Assembly: GCA_020747015.1 (NCBI GenBank)
Contig: JAGTJM010000012.1
Coordinates: 558,001-622,000 of the forward strand
Length of the DNA stretch: 64,000 nucleotides
Direction: 5' to 3'
Origin: Pyrenochaeta sp. MPI-SDFR-AT-0127
Lineage: Eukaryota; Ascomycota; Dothideomycetes; Pleosporales; Cucurbitariaceae
A program made the position numbers and the translations under genes. The stretch's first letter is position 1. Each line of letters begins with the position of its first letter. This document shows positions 34,229-45,300 of this stretch, piece by piece. The notes under the pieces were generated by a model. It worked only from the letters and a program-made list of their open reading frames with translations, did no database searches and was not told the DNA's origin.

Positions 34229-35375
34229 ATGATGGCCTCCTCAAACGAAATACCGAACCTCAAAACACTCCTTGGAACCCGTCGCGGAGGAGCTTCACGT
34301 GGTAGGGGGCGTGGCAGAGGCGGACTGGGAGGCTCTAGCGAGGAAAGAGAACAAGCCAGAGACAATGCTGTCAAGGGAACGGATCAAGATGCGGCGGGGA
34401 GCAGGGTGAGCTGTGTGGAGCTTGGATATCTTCACGATCCCTATGCGAAGCTATTCGCGACACAGCAGACGACAAAAAGGCTTCCCTTGCTGAACAGAGG
34501 TAGCTAGAAGAAGCCATGCATGGTAGTGAGCCTTGCTAACGAGAGCAGGAAGCTACGTCCGCACGTCCGCAATCGACCTTCTCGTGACCAAGTTCCTCGT
34601 TACATATCCTTCCTCTGCAAAGCAAATCGTCTCCCTTGGCGCTGGTACAGACACTCGCTTCTTTCGCTTGCTCGATCTATATCCAGAGACACGCCTCATC
34701 TACCATGAGATTGACTTTCCTACGAACACAGTCGCAAAAATTGCGGCAATACAAAGGCAGCCGCTGCTGTATAGCAAATTGCCGCATCTTCCAACTACCT
34801 TGACATCCTACCACTCAGAAGTATACAATATCCACGCACTAGACCTACGATCCATGGCCACCTCTTCGGAAGATACTCCACTGCCTCAGATACCAAATCT
34901 AGACCCAAACTTACCGACTCTAATTCTCTCGGAGATGTGCTTGGTATACCTACAACCGGCAGTTGTACAATCAATAGCATCGTCACTTTTGACGCACTAC
35001 CTACAGCCCACAACGCCTGCCTCACTAGTCCTCTACGAACCTATCCTACCTCAGGATGCCTTTGGTAGAACCATGATCTCTAACCTTCAGACGCGCAATA
35101 TCCACCTTCCTACACTCACAGCATATCCAGAGCTCGGGGATCAACGTGCACGATTACGAATATATGGCTTCATGGAAGGGGCGAAGGCGGCGGATACGTA
35201 TTCGATATGGCGAAACTGGATTGATGCGGAGGAGAAGGAGCGCGTTGCTGGTCTTGAATTCTTAGACGAGCTGGAAGAATTAGACCTTCTTCTCAGACAC
35301 TACTGTGTTGCTTGGGGCTGGAGAGATGGCGAGAGCAATGTGTTTTCGAGGGCTTGGGAAAATGTTCCAGAGTAA
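34229..35375 (+). CDS. PPM1: Leucine carboxyl methyltransferase 1 (Ppm1)
   Basis: Two exons, 34229-34499 and 34549-35375, give 365 residues. The 49-base intron (34500-34548, GTAGCT donor, GCTAAC branch, GCAG acceptor, phase 1) joins NRG to SYVRTSAID, a conserved block. Start is ATG 34229 or the next codon 34232. The N-terminus carries an RGRGRGRGG stretch common in fungal members. The S-adenosylmethionine pocket is VSLGAGTDTRFFRL (about 118-131); other conserved elements are GTDQDA, ELGYLHDPYAKLF and YEPILPQDAFGRTM. The enzyme methylates the C-terminal leucine of the protein phosphatase 2A catalytic subunit, which controls which regulatory subunits bind. Confidence 0.95.
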
Positions 35376-35764
35376 AGTAGTGTCTGTGGATAGTCGCGCG
35401 CTTTCCGGCGATAAAACACATATCAGAAATGTGTCAAGAGATCAAGCAGCTCTCTGACATTTCATGATCAATGTCAAAAGACGAACAAAGTCTATCAGAT
35501 GTAAAAGTGAGCTTACACGTGCCTTCGCGACGACTCTGATCTTCCCCACGCTAAGCTTTGTCGGGTCGGCGCTTTGAACTTCTGGAACCTGAGCTTCACG
35601 ATAGTAACAACAAAGTCGGCACAACTGCGCAAGCCTTCATACGTCTGGTCAGAGGAACCAGTTACTTCTTTGGTCCTCGAATAATGGCATAACGCAATCT
35701 GATGCCCTAGCGACTCCGATCAATTGCTACAAAACAGAATCACTTGTAAACACAACAACAAACA
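35376..35764. other. Intergenic region PPM1-MAD1
   Basis: Tandem genes, so this is a 3' flank plus promoter. No further gene seen. Confidence 0.5.
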
Positions 35765-37924
35765 ATGGCTCTACGCAAAGCGAACCAGCCGAGCTTCAAC
35801 CTCTTCACTGGAGACGAAGAGACGCCTCCTCCAGTAGTCAGAGAACCATTGCGCGAAACGTTTCGAACAACTTTTCGTACCTCACAGAATGCGCCGCACA
35901 CGGTTGTGCCTTCTGACCCGATCAACGAAGACCTACGCGCGCAGCTCAATACCCTACGATATGAGCTCGAGACGGCGAAACAAGAAAAGGAGATGATGAA
36001 GCTGGAACATGCGCAAGAGCTTCGCGACGCTCAAAATCGGGCTGATGCCGACTTTCGCAAAGCGCAACAAGCCGAAACGTCTGGTGCGCTCGCTTCAAAG
36101 AAGTACGATGCGCTAGCAAAGGAAATGTCGGAGGCGCAGACGCGCTCTGCAAATGAGCGACAAGCGTTGGAGAAGAGGTTAAGAGATTCTCAAGAGAAAG
36201 CACAATCGCTGCAGGAGGAATACGATGAGATTAGAGAAGATTTGTCCTCTTCACAAAGGCAGAGTGAGCACAGGTACAACACACTACAAGCGGAACATAA
36301 ATCGCTGAAGGACAGTGTCGAGGAACTACAAATAGACCTACAGTCCAAAGTCAATGCTCTCCAGACTACACAGAAGAAACTAGGGCAGAAAGAGGAGGAG
36401 GCTGGACAACTCGAGGCCGAAGTGCTACGACTGAAGGCCATCACAGGAGATGCCGAGACATTGGCGGTCATTAAGAGAGAGCTTTCTGACCAGGTTGCGC
36501 ACATCAAAAAGCTGGAAACCTTGACCAGAGAGCAGAATGCAGAACTCAAGCAATACAGGAAGCAGCACAAAGCCATCGAGATTGTCGAAGAAGAAAAGAG
36601 GTCGCTTCAGACGAAGTTGCGAATGATGGACGATATACAAAGGCAACTAGGGGAAGCGGAATTGAGGAAGCAGGCTCTAGAAGAGGAGCGGGATTCCTGG
36701 ACATCCTACCTGGAGGCTGAAGCGGAAACCCATGGCGAAATTCAGTTCGAGACACCCGAGGACCTCGCACGGGCGTTCATTCAAGAGCGCATAGAAAGGA
36801 CCGACCTCTTGAATAAACTGGGCGAGATTAAGCCTGAGCTCACGGTCAAGGAAGCGAACATCCAAGCTCTAGAAGAAGAAAGAGCCAAACTGCAGGCTGA
36901 GATTCAGCAATTGAAGACATCAGGCACCTCTAGTGCACCAAATACCAATGAAGCGAAAGCCCGTGCGCGATTAGAGCGACAGAAAGCATTGGCAACTAAG
37001 GAGGTAGAATTCCTGCGCGCTCAAGTCAAGGCATTCGATGATGAGGAACGCGAAATGCAGCCGGACACATACGATGCTGCAAAGTCCGAGCGGCTGAACG
37101 AGCTCGAAGATCTCGTTGATCAGTATCGTAAGGAAATTGATGCTCTACAGAAGGAGTTCAACAGCGCCGAGAAACCTGTTCCCGTTGCAGCAGGCCAAAA
37201 GCGGCCTCTTGACACCGATGAGAACGAGGAGCGTGTTGGTGAACTACGTCGGAAGAATAGACAGCTACAAGAAGATCTCAACACCCTCCAGAAAAGGATG
37301 AAGCTCGTCGAATCAGAGTACAAAGCTCAACACTCGCAACTCAAGAAACTCAAGGAGTCCTCTCGAACGCGAGTTCTTGAGCTAAAGTCAAACCCCACCG
37401 CCGACGCCGAAGCCCTCAAGCTCAGCACCGTCCGTACACTCCGTGAGGCAAACACACAACTCCTCGCCCAACTCGAGAGCCAGCAACTACCTCCCTCGAC
37501 AGTACCATATGCGACTCTCGAAGCCACCAAGGACGAGTTAGACGAGTTGAGAGCTCAACTCGCATCTTCGACCAAGAAAATTTCCCGCCTCAAACAAATC
37601 TGGACTGCCAAATCCCTTGAGTTCAGGGAAGCAGTCGCCTCTATCCTGGGTTGGAAACTCGACTTCATGCCCAACGGGCGCGTCAAAGTGACATCTATGT
37701 TCAAGCCGGCTGATGATGAGGGCGAGAATAGCATTGTCTTCGACGGCGAAAATGGTACCATGAAGGTTAGTGGAGGAGAGCATAGTGAGTTTGCGGGTGA
37801 GATTCGGGATCAGATCGTGTACTGGGTCGAGGGGAGGAAGGAAATTCCATGCTTTTTGGCGGCATTGAGCTTAGAGTTTTGGGAAAGGGGACCCGGGAGA
37901 GAGGGTGAGACGATGAGGATGTAA
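35765..37924 (+). CDS. MAD1: Spindle assembly checkpoint protein Mad1
   Basis: Single exon, 719 residues, start at ATG 35765 (ACAATGGC). Almost the whole protein from residue 50 to 620 is coiled coil rich in Glu, Lys, Gln and Leu. Near its end sits a Mad2-interaction motif RVLELKSNP (residues 536-544), close to the known K/R-V-L-x-x-x-x-x-P pattern. An RLK triplet (608-610, in ISRLKQIWTAKS) matches the Bub1-contact motif. The C-terminal globular domain follows (FREAVASILGWKLDFMPNGR, then FLAALSLEFWE). Mad1 recruits Mad2 to unattached kinetochores and catalyses its conversion to the form that blocks Cdc20. All key elements are present. Confidence 0.95.
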   Translation: MALRKANQPSFNLFTGDEETPPPVVREPLRETFRTTFRTSQNAPHTVVPSDPINEDLRAQLNTLRYELETAKQEKEMMKLEHAQELRDAQNRADADFRKAQQAETSGALASKKYDALAKEMSEAQTRSANERQALEKRLRDSQEKAQSLQEEYDEIREDLSSSQRQSEHRYNTLQAEHKSLKDSVEELQIDLQSKVNALQTTQKKLGQKEEEAGQLEAEVLRLKAITGDAETLAVIKRELSDQVAHIKKLETLTREQNAELKQYRKQHKAIEIVEEEKRSLQTKLRMMDDIQRQLGEAELRKQALEEERDSWTSYLEAEAETHGEIQFETPEDLARAFIQERIERTDLLNKLGEIKPELTVKEANIQALEEERAKLQAEIQQLKTSGTSSAPNTNEAKARARLERQKALATKEVEFLRAQVKAFDDEEREMQPDTYDAAKSERLNELEDLVDQYRKEIDALQKEFNSAEKPVPVAAGQKRPLDTDENEERVGELRRKNRQLQEDLNTLQKRMKLVESEYKAQHSQLKKLKESSRTRVLELKSNPTADAEALKLSTVRTLREANTQLLAQLESQQLPPSTVPYATLEATKDELDELRAQLASSTKKISRLKQIWTAKSLEFREAVASILGWKLDFMPNGRVKVTSMFKPADDEGENSIVFDGENGTMKVSGGEHSEFAGEIRDQIVYWVEGRKEIPCFLAALSLEFWERGPGREGETMRM

Positions 37925-38238
37925 TGTGCTTCATCCCCTCGTTTTGAGAGGCTTTGGAGAGTTCCACAGCTTTCTTTGATCGGTCCTCGGTGTCGTTCAA
38001 AGACTTTCCATGTCGATCGTGGCACGAGATAATGCATTTATGAGGAGTTATTGGTCGACAGCAGTGTTCTATGCTACACATGTCATTTCGGCAGAGTTAG
38101 ATTCGCGTCACAACATTCTATTGTAATTATTGTTCGCTCCCAATTGTTTGGCTACCATCTCATGTACTTGTTGACAGTGTTCGAGACGTACACATAGAGT
38201 CTTACCCTCCCGTAGCCTTCCGTCACAACACCCTCTCT
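37925..38238. other. 3' flank of MAD1
   Basis: No gene supported. Antisense open frames here overlap the end of MAD1. Confidence 0.5.
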
Positions 38239-38526
38239 TCAGCCGCACGCATCCGCCATGGAAACCAAACGCCTCTCTACCACGCCGCGACTAGCCCCCC
38301 GAGGTCCAAGACCATAGACATGCATACCACGCCTCTCTCGTGCGTCTTTCAGTTCCGTAACATACTCTTTCCGGCAGTAAATGAGAAAATGCGTTGAAAA
38401 CTGCACTTCAGCATTTGCCTGATCGGTGAACACTGCGGCGCCGCATCGCCAGCAACCCGCACTATGCAAATCTTGTTTCCGAGGCGCGAGAAACGCAAGA
38501 TTGTTTAAGATTCTGCGAGCAATATC
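38239..38526 (-). CDS. Possible last exon of an unrecognised minus-strand gene
   Basis: A 95-codon stretch ends at 38239 and is entered through a possible acceptor (GAATAG at 38527-38532). It reads DIARRILNNLAFLAP, a CWRC pair, and then FSTHFLIYCRKEYVTELK, which has the look of real protein. Upstream, an open frame continues on the same strand to at least 38818 and stops at a GTATGC donor (38567). Removing the 41-base segment 38527-38567 joins both in phase 0 (..LDQLNGVAN to DIARR..). I recognise no family. The upstream part has several other potential splice sites (GTAAGC near 38798, CTACAG, GTACGT), so the true exon structure is open. Against it: three frames are open here, and no start codon can be fixed. 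Confidence 0.33.
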   Translation of the reverse strand, partial: DIARRILNNLAFLAPRKQDLHSAGCWRCGAAVFTDQANAEVQFSTHFLIYCRKEYVTELKDARERRGMHVYGLGPRGASRGVVERRLVSMADACG

Positions 38527-38818
38527 CTATTCGGGCACTTCCTCTAACCGCTGTCGTGTTAGCATACGTTAGCCACACCGTTCAGCTGGTCGAGATGGTG
38601 TACAGCTTCGGGTAATCGCGCCGGACCGGTGAGGTTTGCCGTAGCATGTATGGGCCTGTTGGAAGATGAGTTCCTTGCTTGAGAAGGGAAAATGGTACGT
38701 ACAACTGGGTCATGGGGGAATATGGGGAACCTGTAGTGAGATTCCGGTATGGATGTAAGCCGGGTAATGGGAGTTTGAGCGATTTGGGTGCTTACAACTT
38801 CAAATGCTGATCTGTGGG

Positions 38819-39370
38819 TCGGGAACGGGCGTCGGCACGATGCTTACATCGGTTTTCTCCGAATACTGGAAATGATACCTGCAGCTTACGTTTTGGTGGC
38901 TTGCGTCTCCCTGCAGAAGACCCTCATAACGAATGTTCGTTCGCTTCCACCTCATGTTCCTCATCTTAAAGGGCATTCTCCCTTCTCAGTCAAGTAGGAA
39001 CGGCTGGGTAACATCACAGGTCAAATTCTTGTGTCACAATGCTCAGTAAGCATCAACAATTGATTATCAGTAAATTAAGAGTAGAGAGCAATTTCTCAGA
39101 TTACATGATTGGAGGAGGGAACATTCATGATGAGAATTGCATGGTGGCTGAATTGGGTAAAACCCTTTCTCAAGCGAAACCTTATCGCCCACCCTTAGAA
39201 ACGATTATCGTCAGCAGACAAATCTATAGAGACAGGGCAGTCGTAGGAAAGAAAGGCAGAAAGTAACTGCAACATAATTCTCCCGCAATACAATAGAGGG
39301 TATGAAGGACGCTACCCGTGATGAATTGAAGCTCAGACTCCTCTTAAAGCCCATGTAAAAGACCCCCAAC
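38819..39370. other. Intergenic region
   Basis: 3' flank of the DNMT5-like gene. A 75-codon ATG frame at 39039-39266 has no family features. Confidence 0.5.
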
Positions 39371-42300
39371 CTAGTAACCATTATTCTCAAAAGTCTCGGA
39401 GAAGTTGATCAATGATGTGAAGCTGTGAGGCTTCTCTCCAATGTTCAGCGTCTGTCGTTTGGTCTCGTCTGTCAACCAGGAGCTTGGGACCAATGCCATC
39501 TCACCGGCATTGTTCTTGATGTATCTGGTCTTTTCTTTTTTATTTCCAGAAGCCTTTGGCATCTTCATTGTCGAAAGTACAGCCGAGACGCCATCCGCGC
39601 GCTTGTGGCGGTGCTCGAGAATGTCCACGTCGATTGTTCGCTGCGCTACGACATGATATATGTGAACTTGCTTCACCTGTCCGTATCTGCGACTACGAGC
39701 GATTGCTTGCACCATGGCCGAGTCATAGTCATCCTGAGTTTTCGCCAGCAAAGGAGAGACAAAGATGATGTGGTTTGCATTGACCAAGTTTCTGTCGCTT
39801 GTTAGTATACATATTGAAGGATAGCGGACTGTACGTACACTCCAGCTGCGGACTCACCACCTAAATTCAGAATGAGTACTTTCTTCCTCTTCTTGTCGTC
39901 TTTATTGCTCTTGAAATCTTCTATCATCTCTGCTGCAACCACGGACCTGCAGAGACTCGGAGAATGATATGAGATAGCGGAACGATCAAAGACCACCTCA
40001 AGTATGCTGATGATATCCTCATTTGGGGCAAAAATGATGGCTTGTTCGTGCTTTGGAAGCATTTGGATGAGATCAGTAATTGCTTCGAGCTTCCTACCGA
40101 ATTCTCCTCCTGCATTGTTGTCTCCAGCGGAGTCAAGCTCAGATGCCTTGATTAGATTCATCATCTGCACTGGAAAGGTGCATGAAGGGCGAACACAAGA
40201 CTCATCATCGGTCCGCACACTGAGACATCTCTCACAAGCCGTATGACCGCAGTGAGAAACTAAGTACATCTGAGCAAGATTGGCTTTGCCATTGCATTCG
40301 GGTGAGCTGCAAGTGAAGGCTTGATCTGTTACGCCATATTGTGGCTTTTGAACAAAGTCTCGAATACTGCGAACAAATCGTTCAGATCTTTTCCTTAGGG
40401 CTAATTCACGACATAGTTCCCGGAGCTGAGATAGCACTATTTTGGTGTGCTGTTTGGCTTTGGTGTCCGACGAAGATTTCAGCTTGGGGAAATCCTTGGG
40501 ACTCGGACTCTTCTCAGCTTTGAGGAGCAGTCGACGAACGATTTGGGTAGCTTCCTGATCTCCAAGCCAGTTGGAGCTCTTGATATCCTTCTTGAAGCGA
40601 CCGTATAATTCAGTAAGCTCTTTATCCATCTTCAGGCTCTCAAGTCCCGCCATGTGCTTGCACAATTCCTTTTCAGTATTCCCACACTGGTCGGATCGCT
40701 TCTCTATCAAAGATTCAAGCCCTGGCTGACCGTTCAATGTCTCGAACAGAAGAGCAGATCTGAGAAGGGCCTCTTCTGCTGTTGTGGAGTTGCCCAGGCT
40801 GGCGTTCAGCCTGTCGGCTCTGTCTGAGCTTGACTTGCTGAGCTTTCGAATTTGCATTCTTTGTGAAATTAAATGCTGTGAAAGCTCCAGATATATGGCT
40901 TTATGGTCAACACTGAGTTCAACTGATACGAGTGCCTCAGAGCAGGTGATGTGTTGGAGCTCGGCCTCATTTTGTCGCACAAACAGGTCTAAGAATTCCT
41001 GTGCACGCTCATCTCGTGCTAGATGCCATTGTCTTGACATCACATCAGTTTGAGAGAGAAATCGTTCCACTAAAGTTTGATCACCCTTGCGTGTCTTCTC
41101 TAACTGAGTTGTTACTGTACCGTCGCCATGAAAGTACCGGCCCAATTTGATGCCCAGATATGAGGCGATTCGGTCGACATCTGTGAAGTTCGACAATGAA
41201 GGTGTTCCCGAGAGCAACCACCTCTTATGTGCAGCAACCATCTTCACGCTGACTGAAGCCAGCATGTTACCGGTCTTTCTATGGTCATCCAGATAATGAT
41301 ACTCATCGATGACAATTCTGTTGAATCGGAAAAAATGCAGCAAAGGAACGGGGTGAGTTTCACCCCTAAAGTTTTGTGCATTTTGCCTAAGCTGGGGTTG
41401 CCTTCCTCTCGAGCCCTTATAGTTGCGTGAAGCTATTTGCAATGAATTATAGGACTGGTAAGCACTGCCGTGTTGAATCTCGATAGGTAGAGCAGCCTGA
41501 AAATCTTCGTGCTGCAAACGCTCTTTCAGTAAGTTCAATGTAGACTCCTTGAATTGGTCGAAGCTTGCACTCTGGAGTGCGCTAATCTGACCAGGGATTT
41601 CTTCCGCAACACGGCTGAACCAAACGTCAAAGGCACGGCGATTTGTGGTAGCCGGCTCTGGTAATGCAGTAAATTGTGCGAGTTGAGATATGTACCCTTC
41701 TTCGGCAAATACAGTCCAGGACAGGATGATAATCCTGCTGTCCCGCATTTTCTCAAGAGTCAGGCGTCGTAGTTGAGCATAGTTCTCTATTAAGATAGTG
41801 CCATATAGGCTAAATGTCTCAGTGCCCAGAAACTTCTTTAATTCGGCCTGCCATTGCAATGCAATGTGCGGAGGGCAGACGATAAGGGTTGCAGCGGAGT
41901 CAATGAGAGCTGGCAGCTTTTCACAAAGGGCCTTGTTATGGTGTAAGAGTGCATCGGGCGAGCTTTGCTCAAACTCGCTCTGAACTAGAGCTATGGTCGT
42001 CACTGTCTTCCCAAATGAAGGGAGGTCTGCAAGTACACCTCCGCGAACAGTAAGGACCGCCTGTGCGCGAGCTTCTGCTCTCCAACCTAGATCGGACTGT
42101 ACTGCTTCCTCGACTTCAGTCACCGTAATGCTTCTACCCTGTTCTTGGCTCGCCATCCACGACAGTGATCGAGGTTGCGCGCCGCGTAGATATCTGAGAG
42201 TCGACGATAGCGTGCACTGAGTATCTTTGGAGTTACTATGCAGGCGAAATCGAGGGAATGTTTCCGTGCGAAGTTCTGTATGATCTGTGGCCAAGCGCCA

Positions 42301-45300
42301 CGCAGTACTCACCGTTCCGAATTGAGCCAGTCTTCTACGTGCACGATGAACTAAAGAATCTATGTTCACACCTACCTGGATTTGTGTATTTTGTGGGCCG
42401 GTAGCAGTCTGGATCTGAAAAATTGGTGGTCGAGTCTTTATAGCACGCTCGAACAAAGCTGCAGCCTTACCATCCTCGTGTGGTGTAGCCATGCCCTTCT
42501 CGTTGACATTCCAGAGGATACGCGGATACACAGGCGAGCAATGACATTGTCCAGCGTAGTTCGAATCAAATTGCTGCCATTCTGGAAACGATGGAAGAAA
42601 TTTTGCTTGCTCCAACATCCAAGAGTAGTTGGAAAATCTATGAACCGGAACCGATTCATGTACTTGGACAGTCAGAACGTGGGTCAATTGTGAGCAATCT
42701 TTCGAGCGAGCCTGCCAGCGTACAACCCGCTGATTTTGTGAGAGCACATTAGCTTTCACCACAGGACAAGCGTATCTCAATTGGCAATCCACAGGTACCC
42801 AGCTACCAGGAAGAGTAGCGCTGACTTCGCTTGGAAACTGATCTTCTAGATGCCACGGCCGCCATGAAGAATCCAAGCGGGCTAAAGATATACGTGCGTC
42901 GCCAAAGCGCTTCCGACTACAGTCAAAGCTAAAGATAAAGCTGTCGCTGTCGCTTTGACCTATTGGATCTGATTCAAGGAACAGATAAAGAGCAGGATTA
43001 GTTGCCCTCTTGTACATGCTTCCGCATGCAGTTCCGCAGTGAGGTGAGAAGTCATACTTGCCCTCTAGAGCTGGTGCTTTTGCGTGGAGGCTTCGGATGC
43101 TGATAGTGTTTGGGACTGTTTCTGCGCTATAGTCTACGAGACCCAGTCGGCTTCTCCAAGATTTACTTCGCTCTGCTGATCCGCTCATATGCAGCTTACA
43201 GCCCTCAAGAGACGGCATAAACAGTTGCCATTGAGCATTTAGGAGCGATTCGACAACGCGTGCTTGTGCGAACGGGGCTTCGAGTAATTTCCGCAAGGAA
43301 CTATTGGCAGGAACGTTGGGTACGCAGGTGACAAATAACATCCAGTCCACATCATGGCCGATTCTGAGCTCTAAGCGGGCCTGAGGCGAGGTGTATGTAG
43401 CCCGCCACGCTCTATCTTGTCTCGACAAGTCACTAAAGTAGAAGTACTGTGCCCCAATGTTAGCCTTCACTACCCGAGCCATGAATGTGCTGGTAACTTG
43501 GTCAGTATCCTTCCTCCAGGCAGCAAACTTTTGCATGTCAGGAAAGTTTTCGATCCTCACCCGTGCTGGCAACTTGTGTCTCCATTTGCTGATAAACTCA
43601 ATTGGGGTTTGTGGCCGACCTCCCTTAGCATGCAAAATGCTGTAGGCGTGTTTTGGATTGCCAGCGCAATCTTCACATGCTGTATGATTACAGACGGAAC
43701 ATCTCTGCACTGATGCTTGAGTTGTGCCTGTCTCCCCTTCGCAGTTGCATAATCGTGCACTGAGAACTGCATGGTGTTTCAAACCATGTACGTCCAGCTG
43801 CGCAGACTCGACGCAACACAGCATGTGTTGCGTCGAGCTTTTTACCATACTTATGGTTGGAGGAACTCTACGATCCGCAGTGCTCGTAGTCAAAAAGGGG
43901 GTAGACGAGTTGTGTGACCTGAACGATTTCCATCCACATATGATCGCTGAGATGAGAGATGTGCCGATCACAGTAGTAGACATGGCATTGCCGGCCAAAT
44001 CTTGACAATCTTTTTGCGTCTCTCTGGCAAACAAAAGCTTGTCTAGGGGCATACCTTGCAATACGAGAAGCTGCTTACCATTAAGCGCTCGGTGGTGATT
44101 ACTAGCAAAGTCACATCCATCGGGTGATATGCATGGAACAATGCCTAGATCTGCCTTGAATCGATCGACATTTTGGCTGACATCCCAAACCGCCATCTTA
44201 TGCTGTGAATCATAGCCTTTTTGTGCAGCCTGGAGATGAGCAACATCGATAGCGTCGTAGACTCTGGATGATTGCGAGTGGTACCATTTCCGATTAGCAA
44301 AGTCGGGAGGTCTGTTTAGGGTGTGAGATTACAAAAACACTGAGAAGAAAGGCTCAGCACAAACGTACCTTATTGTCCCGTTTTCGCTCCATTTCGTACT
44401 CGGACGCAAGATACCGAGCCGTTCCTCAGAACGAATATGATCGTATCTGAGTTTGCACAATGCCCAATCGGATTCAGACGCCAGAGCACTATATTCGTTT
44501 GACTCTTGCATGAGACCCGAGAGAAAGGCTTCATATGGGCTGCTACACTGTCTCCGTAGACTCTTCATTAGATCTTTCCATTCGTTCACGGCTTTAGTGG
44601 AGTCTTTGCCGAAGCGACGTTGATCTATCGCTATCATGTACATGCGTTCTCTTGTCTGTGGAAGATAGTAGTTTTTGGTATCGCAATAGAGCCACGCAGC
44701 TTCGTAGCCAATATGTCTCCACCTCGATGTGACATCGTCCCAGGTCGTTCTTTTGGCTTTAACGTTCTCGAGGAGGACGATGCTTGGTCGAAACCGTTCA
44801 ACGTACTTGTAAACGGCACGCCACGTATCACCTGATTCTCCATCGTCGTCTAGATCTTTTCCATTGTTATTCATTCTTGAGAGATCCTTGCAGACAAACC
44901 CAGCAACAAGGATGTCGAGACCATATGGAATTGGGACATCAGCGCCATATGCTGTGGTCGCAGTTGTGGCACCCTCAGGGATGAAGTCTCGAATGTCCCT
45001 AAATAGTATGTCAGGTTGGAAATTCCGCTCGATATAGCCGTGCTTAATGACTTCTATCTCTGCAGAAAAGTGGTGCTTAATGTGGATGGGAGGTAGTCCA
45101 ACCTGGTGCAAGGCTACGCAGCAGATTAGTCGCAGGTTTTGCCTTTGAATGGATAGAGAACCAACCTTTTGATAACAGATCCAGTGCCAACAAAGGCGAT
45201 TCGGTGCCAGAACACATGGTGGCAATATTGATTGGGTGACCGCCTAGATTCTCCAGAGCCTTACACAAACCTAGCTGGATAGCTCTTGTAGCAATGTCTG

